DNA from: Erpetoichthys calabaricus
Lineage: Eukaryota > Chordata > Cladistia > Polypteriformes > Polypteridae
Length of the DNA: 64,000 nucleotides
Direction: 5' to 3'
Assembly: GCF_900747795.2 (NCBI RefSeq)
Contig: NC_041405.2
Coordinates: forward strand, 134,934,946-134,998,945
A program made the position numbers and the translations under genes. This document shows positions 1 to 12,360 of this stretch, piece after piece. The stretch's first letter is position 1. Each line of letters opens with the position of its first letter. The notes beneath the pieces were generated by a model. It saw only the letters and a list, made by a program, of their open reading frames with translations. It did not search any database and was not told where the DNA came from.

Positions 1-600
1 ATTCTGTTTTTCTTCTCGGTACTCAAATGTGGCACTTGGTGCCACGGCCCACCTGCCAAGTTGTTTTGCCTGCCTAAGGAAAAGTCATCCCAGATGGAGG
101 ATCGCAGGAATCGTGGGAGAGAGGGGTCCTTTCATCGGATTGGCTGGCCCAGCACTGTTTCAGCTGTGGAATGGCCAAGTGGGGGAGGCAGCTTGAAGGA
201 TGAGGTCTCCAGGACTCTATACAAATACAAATCTTATTATGGGATATATCATCTACTGTTAAATTCTGCTCTGTACTTCTAAAATTTATATATATATATA
301 TTTTTTTATTTCTTACTATATTGAGAAATTGTTCTGTGTACTGTATTGTATTGTATTGACCCCCTTCTTTTGACACCCACTGCACGCCCAATCTACCTGG
401 AAAGGGGTCTCTCTCTGAACTGCCTTTCCCAAGGTTTCTTCCATTTTTCCCTACTAGGTTTTTTTGGGAGTTTTTCCTTGTCTTCTTAGAGAGTCAAGGC
501 TGGGGGGCTGTCAAGAGGCAGGGCCTGTTAAAGCCCATTGCGGCACTTCCTGTGTGATTTTGGGCTATACAAAAATAAACTGTATTGTATTGTATTGTAT
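1..600 (+). repeat. 3' end of a fish LINE (CR1/L2-like) with TGTAT tail
   Basis: The whole stretch reads as one familiar fish interspersed repeat. It ends in a GGGCTATACAAAAATAAA-type terminus followed by tandem TGTAT units at 581-600, with a similar short TGTAT run at 340-357. This tail style is typical of CR1/L2-group non-LTR retrotransposons and the SINEs that borrow their ends. No reverse transcriptase is visible, so only the 3' non-coding part is present, and it may begin before the window. The clade assignment is from memory of the tail motif. Confidence 0.55.
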
Positions 601-920
601 TAGAATGTTGTCAGGCGGGGAGAAAGGGGGTGGGGGGATGGCAGCATACAAACTACTGAGTACAATTTGGAGTTGCTGCAATGAAATTTTGGCAAAATGG
701 AGTCGTCTGCCTGCCTGCTGTATCATTTTTTACTCTTTGATTTTCAGGGTGTCTTTGAATTCAGCCCTCTCTCTGTAGGTTGATCATTTTCATTTCCATC
801 CTTTCGTTCCTAACACATCACCATATCAGTTCAAAGCAGTAGAGATAGCCAGCAGGATTTTTTTCCCATTGAGATCTGATGTGTTTTCAAAGTGTTCCTT
901 TAATTTTTTTTGAGCAGTTC

Positions 921-953
<33 letters not shown>

Positions 954-1868
954 TGTATATACACACACATACACATTGACACACACTTAATGTCAAGACC
1001 TTAGAATTATGAGGTTCTAGTTGTGAGTTATGGTTTTAGAATACTGAGCTTCAAAGGTTTTGACTTTCCATTTATCAGGAGTATTCAATCCTTTTCCTTT
1101 AATTTTGTTCCTTATATACAAGCTTCATTTTCAGTTAAAGACAATGCAAGTTTTATTGAAAATGTGACTCCTAAATAAAGATAAGTAAGACCCTTATTGT
1201 TGTAGATTATGTTTGTAAGTGAACAAGAAAGTCTTGATCAGGATGCTCAGTTTCCAAGCTATAGGATTACCGGTGAGTCCAGCAAAGTGCCATTTGTAGA
1301 CGGTGTTGATACAAGTGGAGGCTCTGCTCAAATATATCAGTTCTAGTTGTGTTAATACACGAGTTGATTGGGGCAGCACAAATGAAAACACTCAGTATTG
1401 TCACTACCAAAAACAAAGTGTTATTAATAATTATTCAGTATAAATTGTACAACCATTTCAAGAAATATTTACAATTAACAATAATGATGGGTCAGTTGAA
1501 CTGAAAGAAAAATTAATCTTCTTTGTGCATTCTAACAAACAGACTGATCGGGGAATATACTAAAACATACCCACTTCTATATATTATATATAAATAATAT
1601 GTAATGAGGACAGTCATGTTTGCTTGTAATGTTCAAAAAAAGTAATAAAACTGTACAATGCAGTTATAAAAGTTAAAGAAAAATGCAGATGACATGAATT
1701 GGCTAAAAACAGATACACAGACAATTTCAAATATACAGAACTTAATCAACAAAGTGTCCTTTATTATTTACATCAATAGTTAAATCAAATATACACAACT
1801 CTATTATGCACAGTCAGTTTAACACTCAGAAATAAAAAAGGCCAAAGACAAATTAAGCAAGTGACGCA
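601..1868. other. intergenic stretch without a recognisable gene
   Basis: AT-rich unique-looking sequence with a TA microsatellite at about 921-952 followed by a short CA-rich run. The open frames here are short and have no splice context or recognisable motif. The stretch is downstream of the minus-strand gene that ends at 1913. Confidence 0.6.
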
Positions 1869-1874
1869 TTTATT
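1869..1874 (-). terminator. poly(A) signal of the minus-strand gene
   Basis: AATAAA on the minus strand lies about 40 nt past the TGA stop of the last exon (1913-1915). A short 3' UTR is therefore likely. Inferred from the motif and its spacing. Confidence 0.5.
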
Positions 1875-1912
1875 AGAGGAGTAGCTGAGATGGAATCCTA
1901 AGTTGAGATGCC

Positions 1913-4358
1913 TCAGTGATGCTGTCTGTCCTTGTACTCCAACAGTTGAAGCACAAGTTTGTCAAACTCTTCGCTCACCTTAAAAAAAAAAAAAGATTTA
2001 TTTTCACCAATACTAAAAGTGTATTAATGCGTATTTTAAATTTCACTTTAAACAAATATTTATATTAATATGTATTTAGTTTATATTCTTGTCTAAATTC
2101 ACTACAAGTAAAATGATATTCTGATTAACAGAAGAATGGTGCGGAAAATAAAAAGAAAGGACCGTCTGCTCCCAACACCACAGGACGTCCCACTCACCGT
2201 CTGCTGGTCCATCAATGAACAGACCTTCTACCTCTGGTAGAGAAATCCTCTCAACTGTTCCTCAAGCTTTAATAACAGCCAATCACAAAAAAAGAAACAG
2301 AGAGGACGTCACTCATAGAGATACTTTCTGTACTCATTAGAGACGCACTAAAGCCAAATCAGCACATCCAGAATGATGTGAACTCTGTTAATCTTTTCAA
2401 AGGTACCTACAGCTCTTGACAGCACTTCATCAGGTAGTTGTGGAGGACATCTGTCAGCTCCTCATCTTCTACTGTATAGAGGTCATTACCTGGTGACCTT
2501 TAGGATCTTCATCGTTTTTAAACCATTTGGATGACACCTTTTCAGATACAACAGCCTGTTGGACAAGCAAATACAAGAGATTGGTGCTATAAAGTCATCA
2601 TAGCTCTTTGCTACTAGATAGATTGCAATAACAAATTTTTACTTGTTAACTGAACTAAGTTACCAGCAAGTGGTCATCTGCTCCATGGCTTTTTATGATG
2701 AACTCCAACAGTTTTTATGTTGAGTCCTCCTGGAGACCCTGCTGATCTCTGCAGCCTCATAAACCTGAGCCCCTTGTTCTCGAGTCAGCTGCCCTTCTGC
2801 AGCCACATAGCCACTGTGGAGACACACAAAAAAATACATCAGACTGTCACATGTAGTGTTTGTCTTGTGCAAGGTATCTGGTTTTGGTCTGAACACTCCT
2901 GTTTTCTCATAAAAATGGACACTTTGGAATAAAGTTCAAACTTTGAGAATTACTCTGTGGTTCACTACAAAAACTCTCGTTCATGGTTATCTCAATAGTT
3001 TTTTAGAATACATACATTATTTCAGAGTATTATGTATACCCCAATCTGGACACTACCTAAAGTAATATGCAAGTCACAGACACGTTATCCTAAGATAAAA
3101 AGGATAAATACAGTGCTCTCCATTATTACTGGCACCTCTTGTAAAAATTAATAAGAATGGTTACAAAAAAAATCCGTTTGCTGAAGAAATGTCACCTTGC
3201 ACTGAAAAAATTACAAACATCAGACTTTTAATTGAAACAATTTCATTTAAATAAAAACAAAGCCCTCATCAAGAAATACATATTTTTAAAATTAACATTT
3301 TTATAATGGGTGTCATTAATAGTGGAGGGCAAGTTAAATGAATGCCACAATTAAAGGTATGCCACACATGAAGAAAATATATATATATATTATCAGCATC
3401 TTTAAAAGACTGACAGTAAAATCAAAGGGTTCCTCCATAGTCATATAAAGAGCATACTGAGAGAGTATAAAAGAAAAAGTACTGAAATCATACACAATCT
3501 AAACACAAATGTAAAGTTACATAAAACTTACAGTTAATATTCACATACCATCAACATGTCTACTCCACAGTCTACTGAACCAGTAGGGATGTCCTAGGAA
3601 AAGAAGGAAAGAAATAAAGACACACGTGAAAGTCGAACACTACAAGTGAATTATAATTTTAAGAAATGGGTGTTTACAATTTACTTTATTTTTCATCAGC
3701 ATCCAATTTCCAGAAAATATTCTTGTAGCAAGCAGGCTGAAAGGAAAAAAATTATAAATGTTACTTGTAAATAAATTGAAAAGGCTCTGTGCACATCGCG
3801 ACTGTCAGTCTGACTCACGTATAATTTAGAGGCGCACTGCCCATTGCAGGAAAGTCTTTTAACAGTTTAGAAATAGCAGGCATCATCTGCACAAAACTAC
3901 CATGAAATTCTATTAAAATTGACGGTACAAAAACATCGCAGATTATTTGGTATTACAATTTAGACACATTACTCGAACATAAGGAACTAAACTGAAAAGA
4001 AAAAAAGGTAATATCGTGCACCACTGCAGTCAATCTGAGCTTTATCAAAAGCCTACTTCACGACAGAAAAGCTGATCAAGCGTTTCCTAGATGCTTGTAA
4101 AAGTTTTTTTTCGTCTTCCATGCACAGTCGAGGAGTTCTCGTGAAACTTACCTTGTAGAATTTGAAGAGTTGCCGGTACCGCTGAGTGCCGATCCATTTC
4201 AAGCACTGAATATAAATCAATTACTACAGCGAAAATTATTATTAATACAAACGTAAAGGTCCACGGTACAAACATAACCATGCAAAACAAAGCTATTAAA
4301 AATACGAAAAAAACTGCAACTTTCAGACGTTTTCATTTCGAAGCACACTTACTTCCAT
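1913..4358 (-). CDS. unidentified small multi-exon host gene, head to head with MYO9B
   Basis: A chain of short exons with good splice sites is visible on the minus strand: 4358-4353 (ATG GAA), 4205-4152, 3886-3819, 3736-3685, 3593-3549, 2813-2765, 2555-2490 and 1978-1913 (stop). Exons 1-5 join with consistent phases and start MECLKWIGTQRYRQLFKFYK, continuing through MMPAISKLLKDFPAMGS and DIPTGSVDCGVDMLM. The last two exons also join in phase and read AVVSEKVSSKWFKNDEDP and then VSEEFDKLVLQLLEYKD before the stop. Exon 6 reads GYVAAEGQLTREQGAQ and fits exon 7 in phase but not exon 5, so a small exon between 2.8 and 3.5 kb is probably missed. The product would be about 135-150 residues with no signal peptide, membrane segment or motif I know. 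In mammals HAUS8 sits head to head with MYO9B, but this protein does not resemble the HAUS8 I remember. The exon models are inference, and the function is unknown. Confidence 0.6.
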
Positions 4359-5600
4359 TGTCAAAAATACGAGCAATTAGTTTCGTCGCTTCTTCTTCTT
4401 TTGTCTAATGGAGTTTCATCACCGCAGCTTTTTTTTTTTTTGTCTCTTTTTGTTTAATGGAGTTTCGTCGCTTGGTAAAACGGCAGGCTATTTAAGAGAT
4501 AACTGTATAAGGCGGAACCTCAAAGCGGTAGGGATCACGAACTGTGAAACGTTTGGTTAAAGTTACACTTGATAGACAACTTCAAACGTTGATAATTGGA
4601 CAGGTGAGTTTTTGATTGTCCTAGAGGAACAACAATCTCATTCGTTGAAATTCTGAATTAGCCAATACTATCCACTTGCATTTACAGTTATCCCGCCTTC
4701 AGATCCACCCATAATGTCTCCGGTCTGCAGCAATATCCTTCTCACCTTCTTCCGCAGCTATTGGAGTTTTTTTTGGTTGCGTCACCCGCAGCGGCAAAAT
4801 TTCAAACGCTATCATTCCAACGTTGTAATGGAAAACTTTTTAATCTTTAAATACATAATTCTTTATTGTGATACAATTCTGTTTGTTACCTTGTTTTGCT
4901 TTATTGATTTGCTTCTGTTTTTTACTTTGTTCTTCTTAATTGATTTGGACTATTTTAAGTTTGTGTATGTTTTTCAAACCTCTGTATATCATATTTGGGA
5001 AAAAACAATAAAATATATCACACACCCTTCATTTTATGTGTTGTTCCCATCATCCACATTTTCGTTTGTTTTTTAACAATGCCAGATGTGTTAAACTTCA
5101 CTCGCGGGACTTGTTCGCTTTTTACGTAGTTCCCACCTCCGGTCGCCAGGGGGCGAAAAGGTGAAGTTGTGCAGAAGGCTTCCACCTACAGACAGACTGT
5201 GGAGAGGAAATGTGAGAGCAAAGTTAGGAGGAACGGGTCGGCGGTGAGGCACTGCGCCAAAGTTGTATGAAAAAAAGGGAAAGAAAGAAAGAAAGGAAGG
5301 ATTGTGCCACCTCCTTTCTTTCGATTTTTCTGTTAGTGGAATTATCGGCGCAATCCTTTATTGTGTATAAAACTGGACTTTCGTTTAAGTCGGAAAGATA
5401 CGCCGCGAGAAGTCGGTGAGTTTTTCTTTTTTTTCATTTCTGTGTCCCGGCTCCGATAGGCAGGCGCTCACAAAGAAAGGATAAGGAAGTAAAGGGAGGG
5501 GGCGTCTCGTCTAGCCGAACCCAGCAAGTGATTCGTGCAACTTTGTATCCAACTAGGCCGACCGCGCGACATCAACCCCCGATGCGGTTTCGGATCCCAT
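4359..5600. promoter_or_regulatory. probable bidirectional promoter region between the unidentified gene and MYO9B
   Basis: The interval lies between the ATG of the minus-strand gene and the likely first exon of MYO9B. CpG dinucleotides are scattered in 5090-5600 in otherwise AT-rich DNA, as in a CpG-island promoter. A TATAAAA sequence is at 5366-5372, about 45 nt before the donor at 5416. It could be a TATA box for a very short exon or simply part of the transcript. The 120-residue open frame at 4714-5076 is compositionally biased and not supported as a gene. Confidence 0.45.
5160..5415 (+). other. probable untranslated exon 1 of MYO9B
   Basis: CpG-containing sequence ends in AGTCG followed by a strong donor, GTGAGTTTTT, at 5416. 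The next exon, 22364-23260, begins with untranslated sequence before its ATG, so an upstream non-coding exon is expected. The left boundary is a guess because no transcript evidence is available. Confidence 0.4.
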
Positions 5601-8600
5601 CGGTCTATTAGCCATACCCCGTTAAAGACTGTCCTATACAAGGGGATCCTCTTTGTTTAACTTATATGGCGCCTTTCATGTAGTGGCGGTGGTCACATTC
5701 GAGGTTCGAGCTTTAGCTCCCGGGCTACAGTCACTACTTCTGGACCCGGAACTCTAGTCCAGGTTAGTTCTCTTTCTGTTTATTTTTTGCCTGTTCCCCG
5801 GCCACTGTCTTCGCGCTTTGTCTGTATTTCGAGAGGGACTTATGCCCGACTGTTTCTCATTTGGTATTCATCTGTAGTATTTTTTATAATATTGTTAAAG
5901 TATATGTGCCACCCTGTTTGTGTTGATTTTTGGAGAAATGACATGCCCTGAAGGTTAATGTTCACTTTTACTTAACTAATATCAAAGGCGCAATGCAATT
6001 ACACTAAAAAAGTAAATACAATTATGGGGAAAAGTAGTGCCAACATATACGATGCCCAGTTAACATACAACAGAAGGCAACACCTCATGCAATATGTACG
6101 CTGTAATGAGGAAAAAATGTATTGTTCATCGTTCTTCTATATGCCAACAGGCAACAAACTGGGGTGTGCAGTTGTTACTACAGTAAGCGTCCAGTTGTAG
6201 AATGCACAGCATCGTTAATGTGACCACTGGGAATGCGCCTGTGCGCAAGAATTAATTTTTAGACACGTGGGAATGTACCTGCTTGTGTGTTTATAGGTGA
6301 CATGAGCATTGGGTCACTTGGGTGTTGCTGTGGGTGGTCCCAAGCGTGCGTCCAAGGGGGTGTCTGCAGTGTGCCTGCTTATATCTACATGAGTTGTTGT
6401 GGTGGTATGTGCAATGATTGTGAGGGTACTGGGAATGAGCCTGGATTCTGTATTGTCACACGTATTGTGCAAGTTTTACATGCATGTGGTAACCAACATG
6501 CCTAATGGTGGTGTGCCTGCTGTTTTCACTCTGTTGACAGTGTATTTACTGCTTGTACATCACTAAGTGGTGCTTTTTCCACTGGGCTTATTTTTTTTAA
6601 TAGATGTTATGAATGTCTGTTCCTTTGCCATCCACCACAGAAGTCCCTGAAAGTGTGTATTTGACTTACTTTTTTAACAGTTAAGGATATGAGATTGTGC
6701 CCATCTGTTCTGTAGGGGAAATTAGAATGTGTTTCTGCAAACTCAGTCCCATTAATGAGCAATATATAGGTTTGCCCATGTTATGTAGGGAATACTTAAG
6801 GGATATAATCCCTCACTTATGTGTCTGAATATGGGGTAGTAGGGACCAATCGTATTATTGATGGTGAAGAAGGAATTTGATCAATAACAGAACACTGGAC
6901 ATGTTTTCTTATTTTTCAATGTGTACTGCAGCAGCATTTTAAAACTGGATAGTTTTTTTTTTTTTTGTTCTTTGCATGGTCATGTTTAACAATCCCAGTG
7001 TTATCAAAGCCATTTGGTGTGCTAGTTAACCTTTCTAAAGGGTATGGGTGTGATACTGGTCATATTTCTGACAGGTATTTTTATTCAGTTTTATGTGCCT
7101 TATTAAGTTCAAAGCCTTTATTAGCATGACTAATTTACATCAATACTGTGAAAGCAGAAATGAAAATAAAAGACAATGATAAAGTAAGTAACTTTTAACA
7201 TGAAATATGGGTTTGACTATTGATGGTACTGTTGCTGGGGTTCTAGTGTTGTGGCAGTATCTGTCTGTGTCTTTGGTGCTCTGGTTGACTATGAGGTACT
7301 GGGCTGCCTGCATTACACAGTTTTTGTCCTTCCCCAGCAGCAGTGTAAACCTGGTCTCTGGGCAGACCTGAGATAAGTTGGGGATTTTGGTGGTGGATCT
7401 GGAGATACCTCTGCCCTGTGCATGTTTAACTCAGGTTGGAGCAAAGTACATTCCTGTTCCCTCCTCTAAGCAAACACTTATGCCGCAGGCATCTGCTTCT
7501 GAGGGGTTGAGGTCTGTGTGAAAAATCTTGTCTCTACTTCTAGGTTGCTGTCGCAAAGTCTCTACCTGGTCATTGTTCTTCTCAGGTTTAAGTTTGTTAC
7601 CTGGGTTAGGCACCTGCCGAGGGCATTCGCTCTGTTCAGATATCTGTAGCAGTCCAGTTTGTTTTATATTCTTTGATTTATTCAATCCAGTATATGGTGT
7701 GATTAGATTGCATGGATATTTAGATACCACAATAGAAGCACACTTATGGCACAGTGTACTAGTAAGGCATGTAAGTGATAACTGTTAAGTGTGGCACCAT
7801 ACAGCTGCATCATTGCTTTCATATTGTGATTCATGGGTATTTATATTTGAGCGAATGATGAATGCAGTGACCTAAGTTAACCAAGATGAATTATATTTTG
7901 CTTCAGTAATTGAGACCTGATGCCAGCTGTCCTGGGGCTGGGAACATGAATTGGAGAATAGGGTAACATCCAGCTTGTGGGGCATGTGTTTTAGCTTGAT
8001 GCTGTGGAATATACCTATAATATGATGTTGTGATTGGCATGTTGAACTACTATAGGCCTCAAGAAGCCAGTACCTTTCTCTTACGGGAGCTATGTTGATG
8101 GTGTAAGACAAGTAATTTAATTAAACCCAACCGACAGATTAGCAGCCGATTGACTTTATCCTGCTGATTAGTGAAGTGTGCTTGTGAAGCACTTGATAAG
8201 GCTGGGGGTCTTCAATCTCCCTGCCCAGAAAGCTGATTAGCATTTCTTCTAGGTCTGTTAATATAGGATGCCTTGTCTAGCATGTTTTCAAGTGGCATTA
8301 ATCAGTTGTTACTTAACCTTTGAGAAGGGGCTAGGTTAACCCACCTTATGCTTCTTGTTCCCAGTAGTTGGAGTCACAGTGCATAGCAGCTATGGATGAG
8401 GGAGTATCTGGAGATAAGGGCAACTGTAATATTTATCGAGTAGTCTTTTATTCTGTATCTGTGGTGATGGTGGGGGTTGTTAGTTACTCGTAGAAGGGGA
8501 ACTTGTGTGAAGAAGGAAGCTGCAGTCTGTTGAAAGTTGTGTTGGCGTCAGTAAAATGCAAACTCAGCTGTAGCAGCCTGTGAAGTCCACTGTGTTGAAG

Positions 8601-10609
8601 GTCCAGGTCTTTGCCTGCATGCAACTGTCCACACACAACCACTCACTGGGCACCCAGTGTGTCATCATGCAGTTTGTCTGGAGGGCTTATTGTTTGCATT
8701 GCACTGTAACATTGGAGAACTGGTAGGAAGAGGAGGAGAAAGAATGCAGATTCCTTTGCTGACTTGATCAGACAGGCACCTCAAACAAGTGATAAAGATC
8801 TTCCTTTTCTTATTAACCCTTAATGGGCGTGTCTGTGCAATGCACAGATGAGTGTTTGGCGTTTGGCCTGTGTTTTTTAGGATGCAAAGGGTGGTGGCCG
8901 CGGATTATATTCTCCTAAACCTGGTTGGGGCCCTTTTGTCTGTAAATGCTAGGCTAATTTGTTAACAGGAAGGTTTGTAGACCGTGCAGAACCCATCCCA
9001 CCACTAGGGTTAGGTGTGGCTCAGCAGTACGGACTACAGTTATAAAACAGTCTAGCTGGTTTTAATGGGAGGGATTGATTTAAAGTGTGTTTTTTATATG
9101 TTCAATATACAGATATTAGTATTTATATTGTACCTTCATTTTTAATGTCATCGCAAGTTGTTTTGCAAGCAACAAAGGAGGACAATGCACAGTATATTGT
9201 GTAGTTGCTCATGTTGTGCCATTTACAAACTGAAGGCCACAGCAGGCAGCAAATCACCCCTCTTGCCTGTTTCATGCCCTTCCCTCTTCTGCTTTCATTT
9301 TTGCTTTCAGGCAAAAGGGATCTGATAAATGTCAGAATTATTAGTGGCAGGAACCCTTCTTTTCAGCTTAAAGCTTCATTCTTTTTTTAAGCCGTTTTGA
9401 CAATGTACTGTTTGATGTTTCCCACCAAAAACCTTTGAGAGAAAAAAATGTAATGCCTCTCTGTTCTGTCTGCTTCCCCTTGTTGCTTTGATAGCCTTCC
9501 TCTTTTTTTTTTTTGTTTTCAGTTGTACTTATGACCACGACCAGTGGAAGTCTATTTAGTAAGGCACCTGCACCAACATTTTACTTCAGATACCTTTCTC
9601 ATAAGATCTTTTCTCCATCAAGTGAAGGGAGAAATTTGAGGCCTAGTGTTTCATCATGTTATTAGTCTTCTTTCTGGGGGGGCAGTGCCCCTAACTGTTT
9701 CTATCCCCACTTTTTCTTACCCAGAGGGTTTTTGCTGTTGAGCCACACTGGCTTCCTTCTGGCCAGTTTCCTTTCTAGTACCAGCGTCCGGTGTCTCCCT
9801 TCCTGCGCAGCCGTGATGTTTGTTTGATTATACTGCCTGTGGGTCAAGAAATGAAGGCAGTCATTGAGCCACACATTTACTGTGCTCTGTACTTCCTTTC
9901 TCAGTGCTTCCTGGTTTTGCAGAAACTTATTATCAGCACCTTAAAGTAAAAGTCTCTGTCTTGCAGTGCCCCGGAGCAGGGTTGGGGTTTGGGGGGTGGG
10001 GGGCATTCAGGGAGAACATGCCAGTGTGTTTGTGGAATGTGTGCAACTCATTGTCCCCAGTAACCAACAACTCCTGCATACCGACACTCTCTTATCTGTA
10101 CACTCTTGACTGGCATAATACTTATTGTGGGTTGATGTATTTGTGGTATTTTTTTTTTTTTTAAAGTAATAATGACTATTGACTGGGTTAGCATATGTCC
10201 ATTGTCCTAACTGATGTGGTATGTGTATATTTTTGGGTATGGTCATGTATTTGACTGCTGTGGCAGTCTTCTGCATGTGTCCTTTGTATGCATTTGCCAC
10301 TTGAGCAGAGTACTTTGTAGAAGTGTATTGTGCCTGATGCATTGAATAATAGGGGTGTGGTTAGGGCTGAAATGTAAAACTTGAGGCTGTTTGTCCATTC
10401 CCTACCCCCAGCTTATTGAGACTAAAAGCAAGTCAATTCATCTGCTAGTCCCTTAAAATATATAAATAAATCTATCCTTCAAATATAATCTTTAACAAGT
10501 GTCCTGTATAAATGAAAATTGCATTTGTGTGGGTGTGCAAGAGTTCGTAAAAGTCCCCATAATTAATGCTTGTCAATATATATATCCAGGATTGGCCTAA
10601 TGGCGAATT
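5416..10609 (+). other. MYO9B intron 1, first part, no gene seen
   Basis: About 5 kb of mostly unique-looking intron. The open frames are short, lack splice signals and resemble nothing known. Poly-T runs occur near 6953-6966, 9510 and 10149. The only structural signal is the G-rich motif at 9979-10003, listed separately. Confidence 0.6.
9979..10003 (+). other. potential G-quadruplex motif
   Basis: Four runs of three or more guanines are separated by loops of one to three bases (GGG TT GGGG TTT GGGGGG T GGGGGG). This fits the usual quadruplex pattern on the plus strand, which is the sense strand of the MYO9B intron. No function is implied. Confidence 0.55.
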
Positions 10610-10775
10610 CTGACTTGGTCTGGAGTGTGTGTGTGTGTGTGTGTGTGTCTGTTTTGTAAGTAAGGTTGAAATCTGAAATGGACTGGTGACCTGTCTAAGG
10701 CTTTATCCTGCATTATGCCTGATACAAACTGGATGGGCTCTGGGTCCTCCATGACTATGAACTGTATTAAGAAAG
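10610..10775 (+). repeat. degraded V-SINE 3' part
   Basis: After a GT run at 10627-10648, the sequence GGACTGGTGACCTGTCTAAG through a TTATCCTGC block follows the layout of V-SINE 3' halves (GGACTGGCGCCCTGTCCAGG in better copies). It is diverged and old. No tRNA-like head is present. Confidence 0.45.
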
Positions 10776-11498
10776 ATTAAGAGTACTGTCATTTTGACAT
10801 ATGTGGAGTTGAGTAGTGTAAATTAAGATGGTTTTATTTTGTGTTTATAATGTGTATTCATTGGTCTATATAGTTGCATCACGTTGTGACTCAGACTTGA
10901 ATTTGGAAATTTGATTATAGATGTTTGGATAAATGTATTAATGCTGCATTCTAATTTTGAATTTGAATTGTTTATTTCTGTTAATATTTGCAATAACTGC
11001 TTAGAATCTGAATAGTTCAACTGTATTCATATGACTATCATGTATTGAATTGAATGAGTATGGAAGACAAATTAATGTACTGTGTGTACTATATCTCTGT
11101 GGGTATTTCTGTTCACTTTTTCCTTATTTATTTATGTGCCCTAGTGTATGTGTATTAAGAATAGAGATTCTCAAGTCATTTTGTATTTGGGTATCAAATG
11201 TATTATTGCAAGGTCAATTGAACACTGAAAACAAAACAAAATGAGGAAAGTTTACAATGTGCTAAAGCCTTTCAGTAAACTGTTTTGGTTACCATTAAAA
11301 AGCACACCGTTTCTCAAAAGGTAGGCTCTCTGTTAGCAGTCTGTGAGGGATTGTTTTTTTTCTTGCAATATCTGCCCCTGCAAAAGCGGATTTCCCTCAC
11401 AGCATATTAAATGTTTCACTTCTGCATCTCTGGGAGAAGGGTTTACCTTTGGACGCGGGTCACAGAGCAGAAGGAATGACCCTCAACTAATTTATCCA

Positions 11499-11548
11499 AT
11501 AGATAGATACTTTATTAATCCCAAGCGGAAATTCACAATACAATAAAC
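11499..11548. repeat. short fish LINE terminal fragment (GATA-tail type)
   Basis: The motif TAGATAGATACTTTATTAAT followed by CCCAAGCGGAAATTCACAAT is a common fish repeat end, here about 50 bp long. It is usually found at the 3' end of Rex-like LINEs or related SINEs. The family name is uncertain. Confidence 0.4.
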
Positions 11549-11807
11549 AGAAATGTGATATTTCCAAATGATTTTTTTAGGAGCAACATGAAAAAGCAAA
11601 ATTCTTTGTAACAAAGCAATCAATATTATTGTGTTTTTTAAGAGATGGCTGGTTTAATAGTAACTCTTCTCAACTCCCTATCTCCCTGCATGCTACTTTT
11701 TATAGTGTTCTCCATGTATGCAAAGACTACAAGAAATGTGTTTTTGTAATGGGTGAAAAACAGTGTTTTTATTAATTTGTCATTTGCTTTGGATCAGCTG
11801 ATTCTTT

Positions 11808-11968
11808 CCACTGCAGGGCACACACACACAAACACCCACACAAACTAGGGACAATTTAGAATCGCCAATGCACCTAACCTGCATGTCTTTGGACTGTGGG
11901 AGGAAACCCATGCAGACACGGGGAGAACATGCAAACTCCATGCAGGGAGGACCCGGGAAGCAAGAATC
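11808..11968 (-). repeat. V-SINE fragment
   Basis: On the minus strand this carries the V-SINE central block (CATGTTCTCCCCGTGTCTGC, then GGACATGCAGG-like sequence) and a CA-rich 3' part. It lacks the tRNA-like head. Its right half closely matches, in inverted orientation, the piece at 12354-12435. Confidence 0.7.
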
Positions 11969-12106
11969 AGCTTAACAAAAAAAAAATGATTGAACATGTG
12001 CAGATGTGGCACTATGGAGCAGTGTTTAGTGCTATTGACTTGTAGCTTGACGAGGATGGGTATGGATCCCGGACACCATCAATGTGAAGTGTGCAAATTC
12101 TTCTTG

Positions 12107-12305
12107 TGTCCATCCATCCATCCATTTTCCGAACACAGGGTCACGGGGGTCTGCTGGAGCCAATCCCAGCCAACACTGGGCACAAGGCAGGAACCAATCC
12201 TGGGCAGGGTGCCAACCCACCACAGGACACACACAAACACACCAAGCACACACTAGGGCCAATTTAGAATCGCCAATGCACCTAACCTGCATGTCTTTGG
12301 ACTGT

Positions 12306-12336
<31 letters not shown>

Positions 12337-12360
12337 ACGCAGACACAGGGAGAACATGCA
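12107..12360 (-). repeat. V-SINE fragment, left arm of an inverted pair
   Basis: It begins (plus strand) with CCATCCATCCATCC, the V-SINE tail in reverse, and runs through the region that reads GGCTCCAGCAGACCCCCGTG on the minus strand to the central block, where it stops at ACATGCA (12354-12360). The element then reverses direction. There is no tRNA-like head. Confidence 0.8.

Noticed and set aside
2465-2489. Read-through of exon 7 of the minus-strand gene into DLYTVEDEELTDVLHNYLM in another frame.
   Set aside because: The frame differs by one base from the exon reading, and a GTAATG donor at 2489 gives a phase-consistent join to the last exon. The alternative would need a sequencing error or non-standard splicing.
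4714-5076. A 120-codon Phe/Ile/Leu-rich frame that looks like membrane segments.
   Set aside because: It is T-rich sequence between two genes with no family match, and the hydrophobicity follows from poly-T codons.
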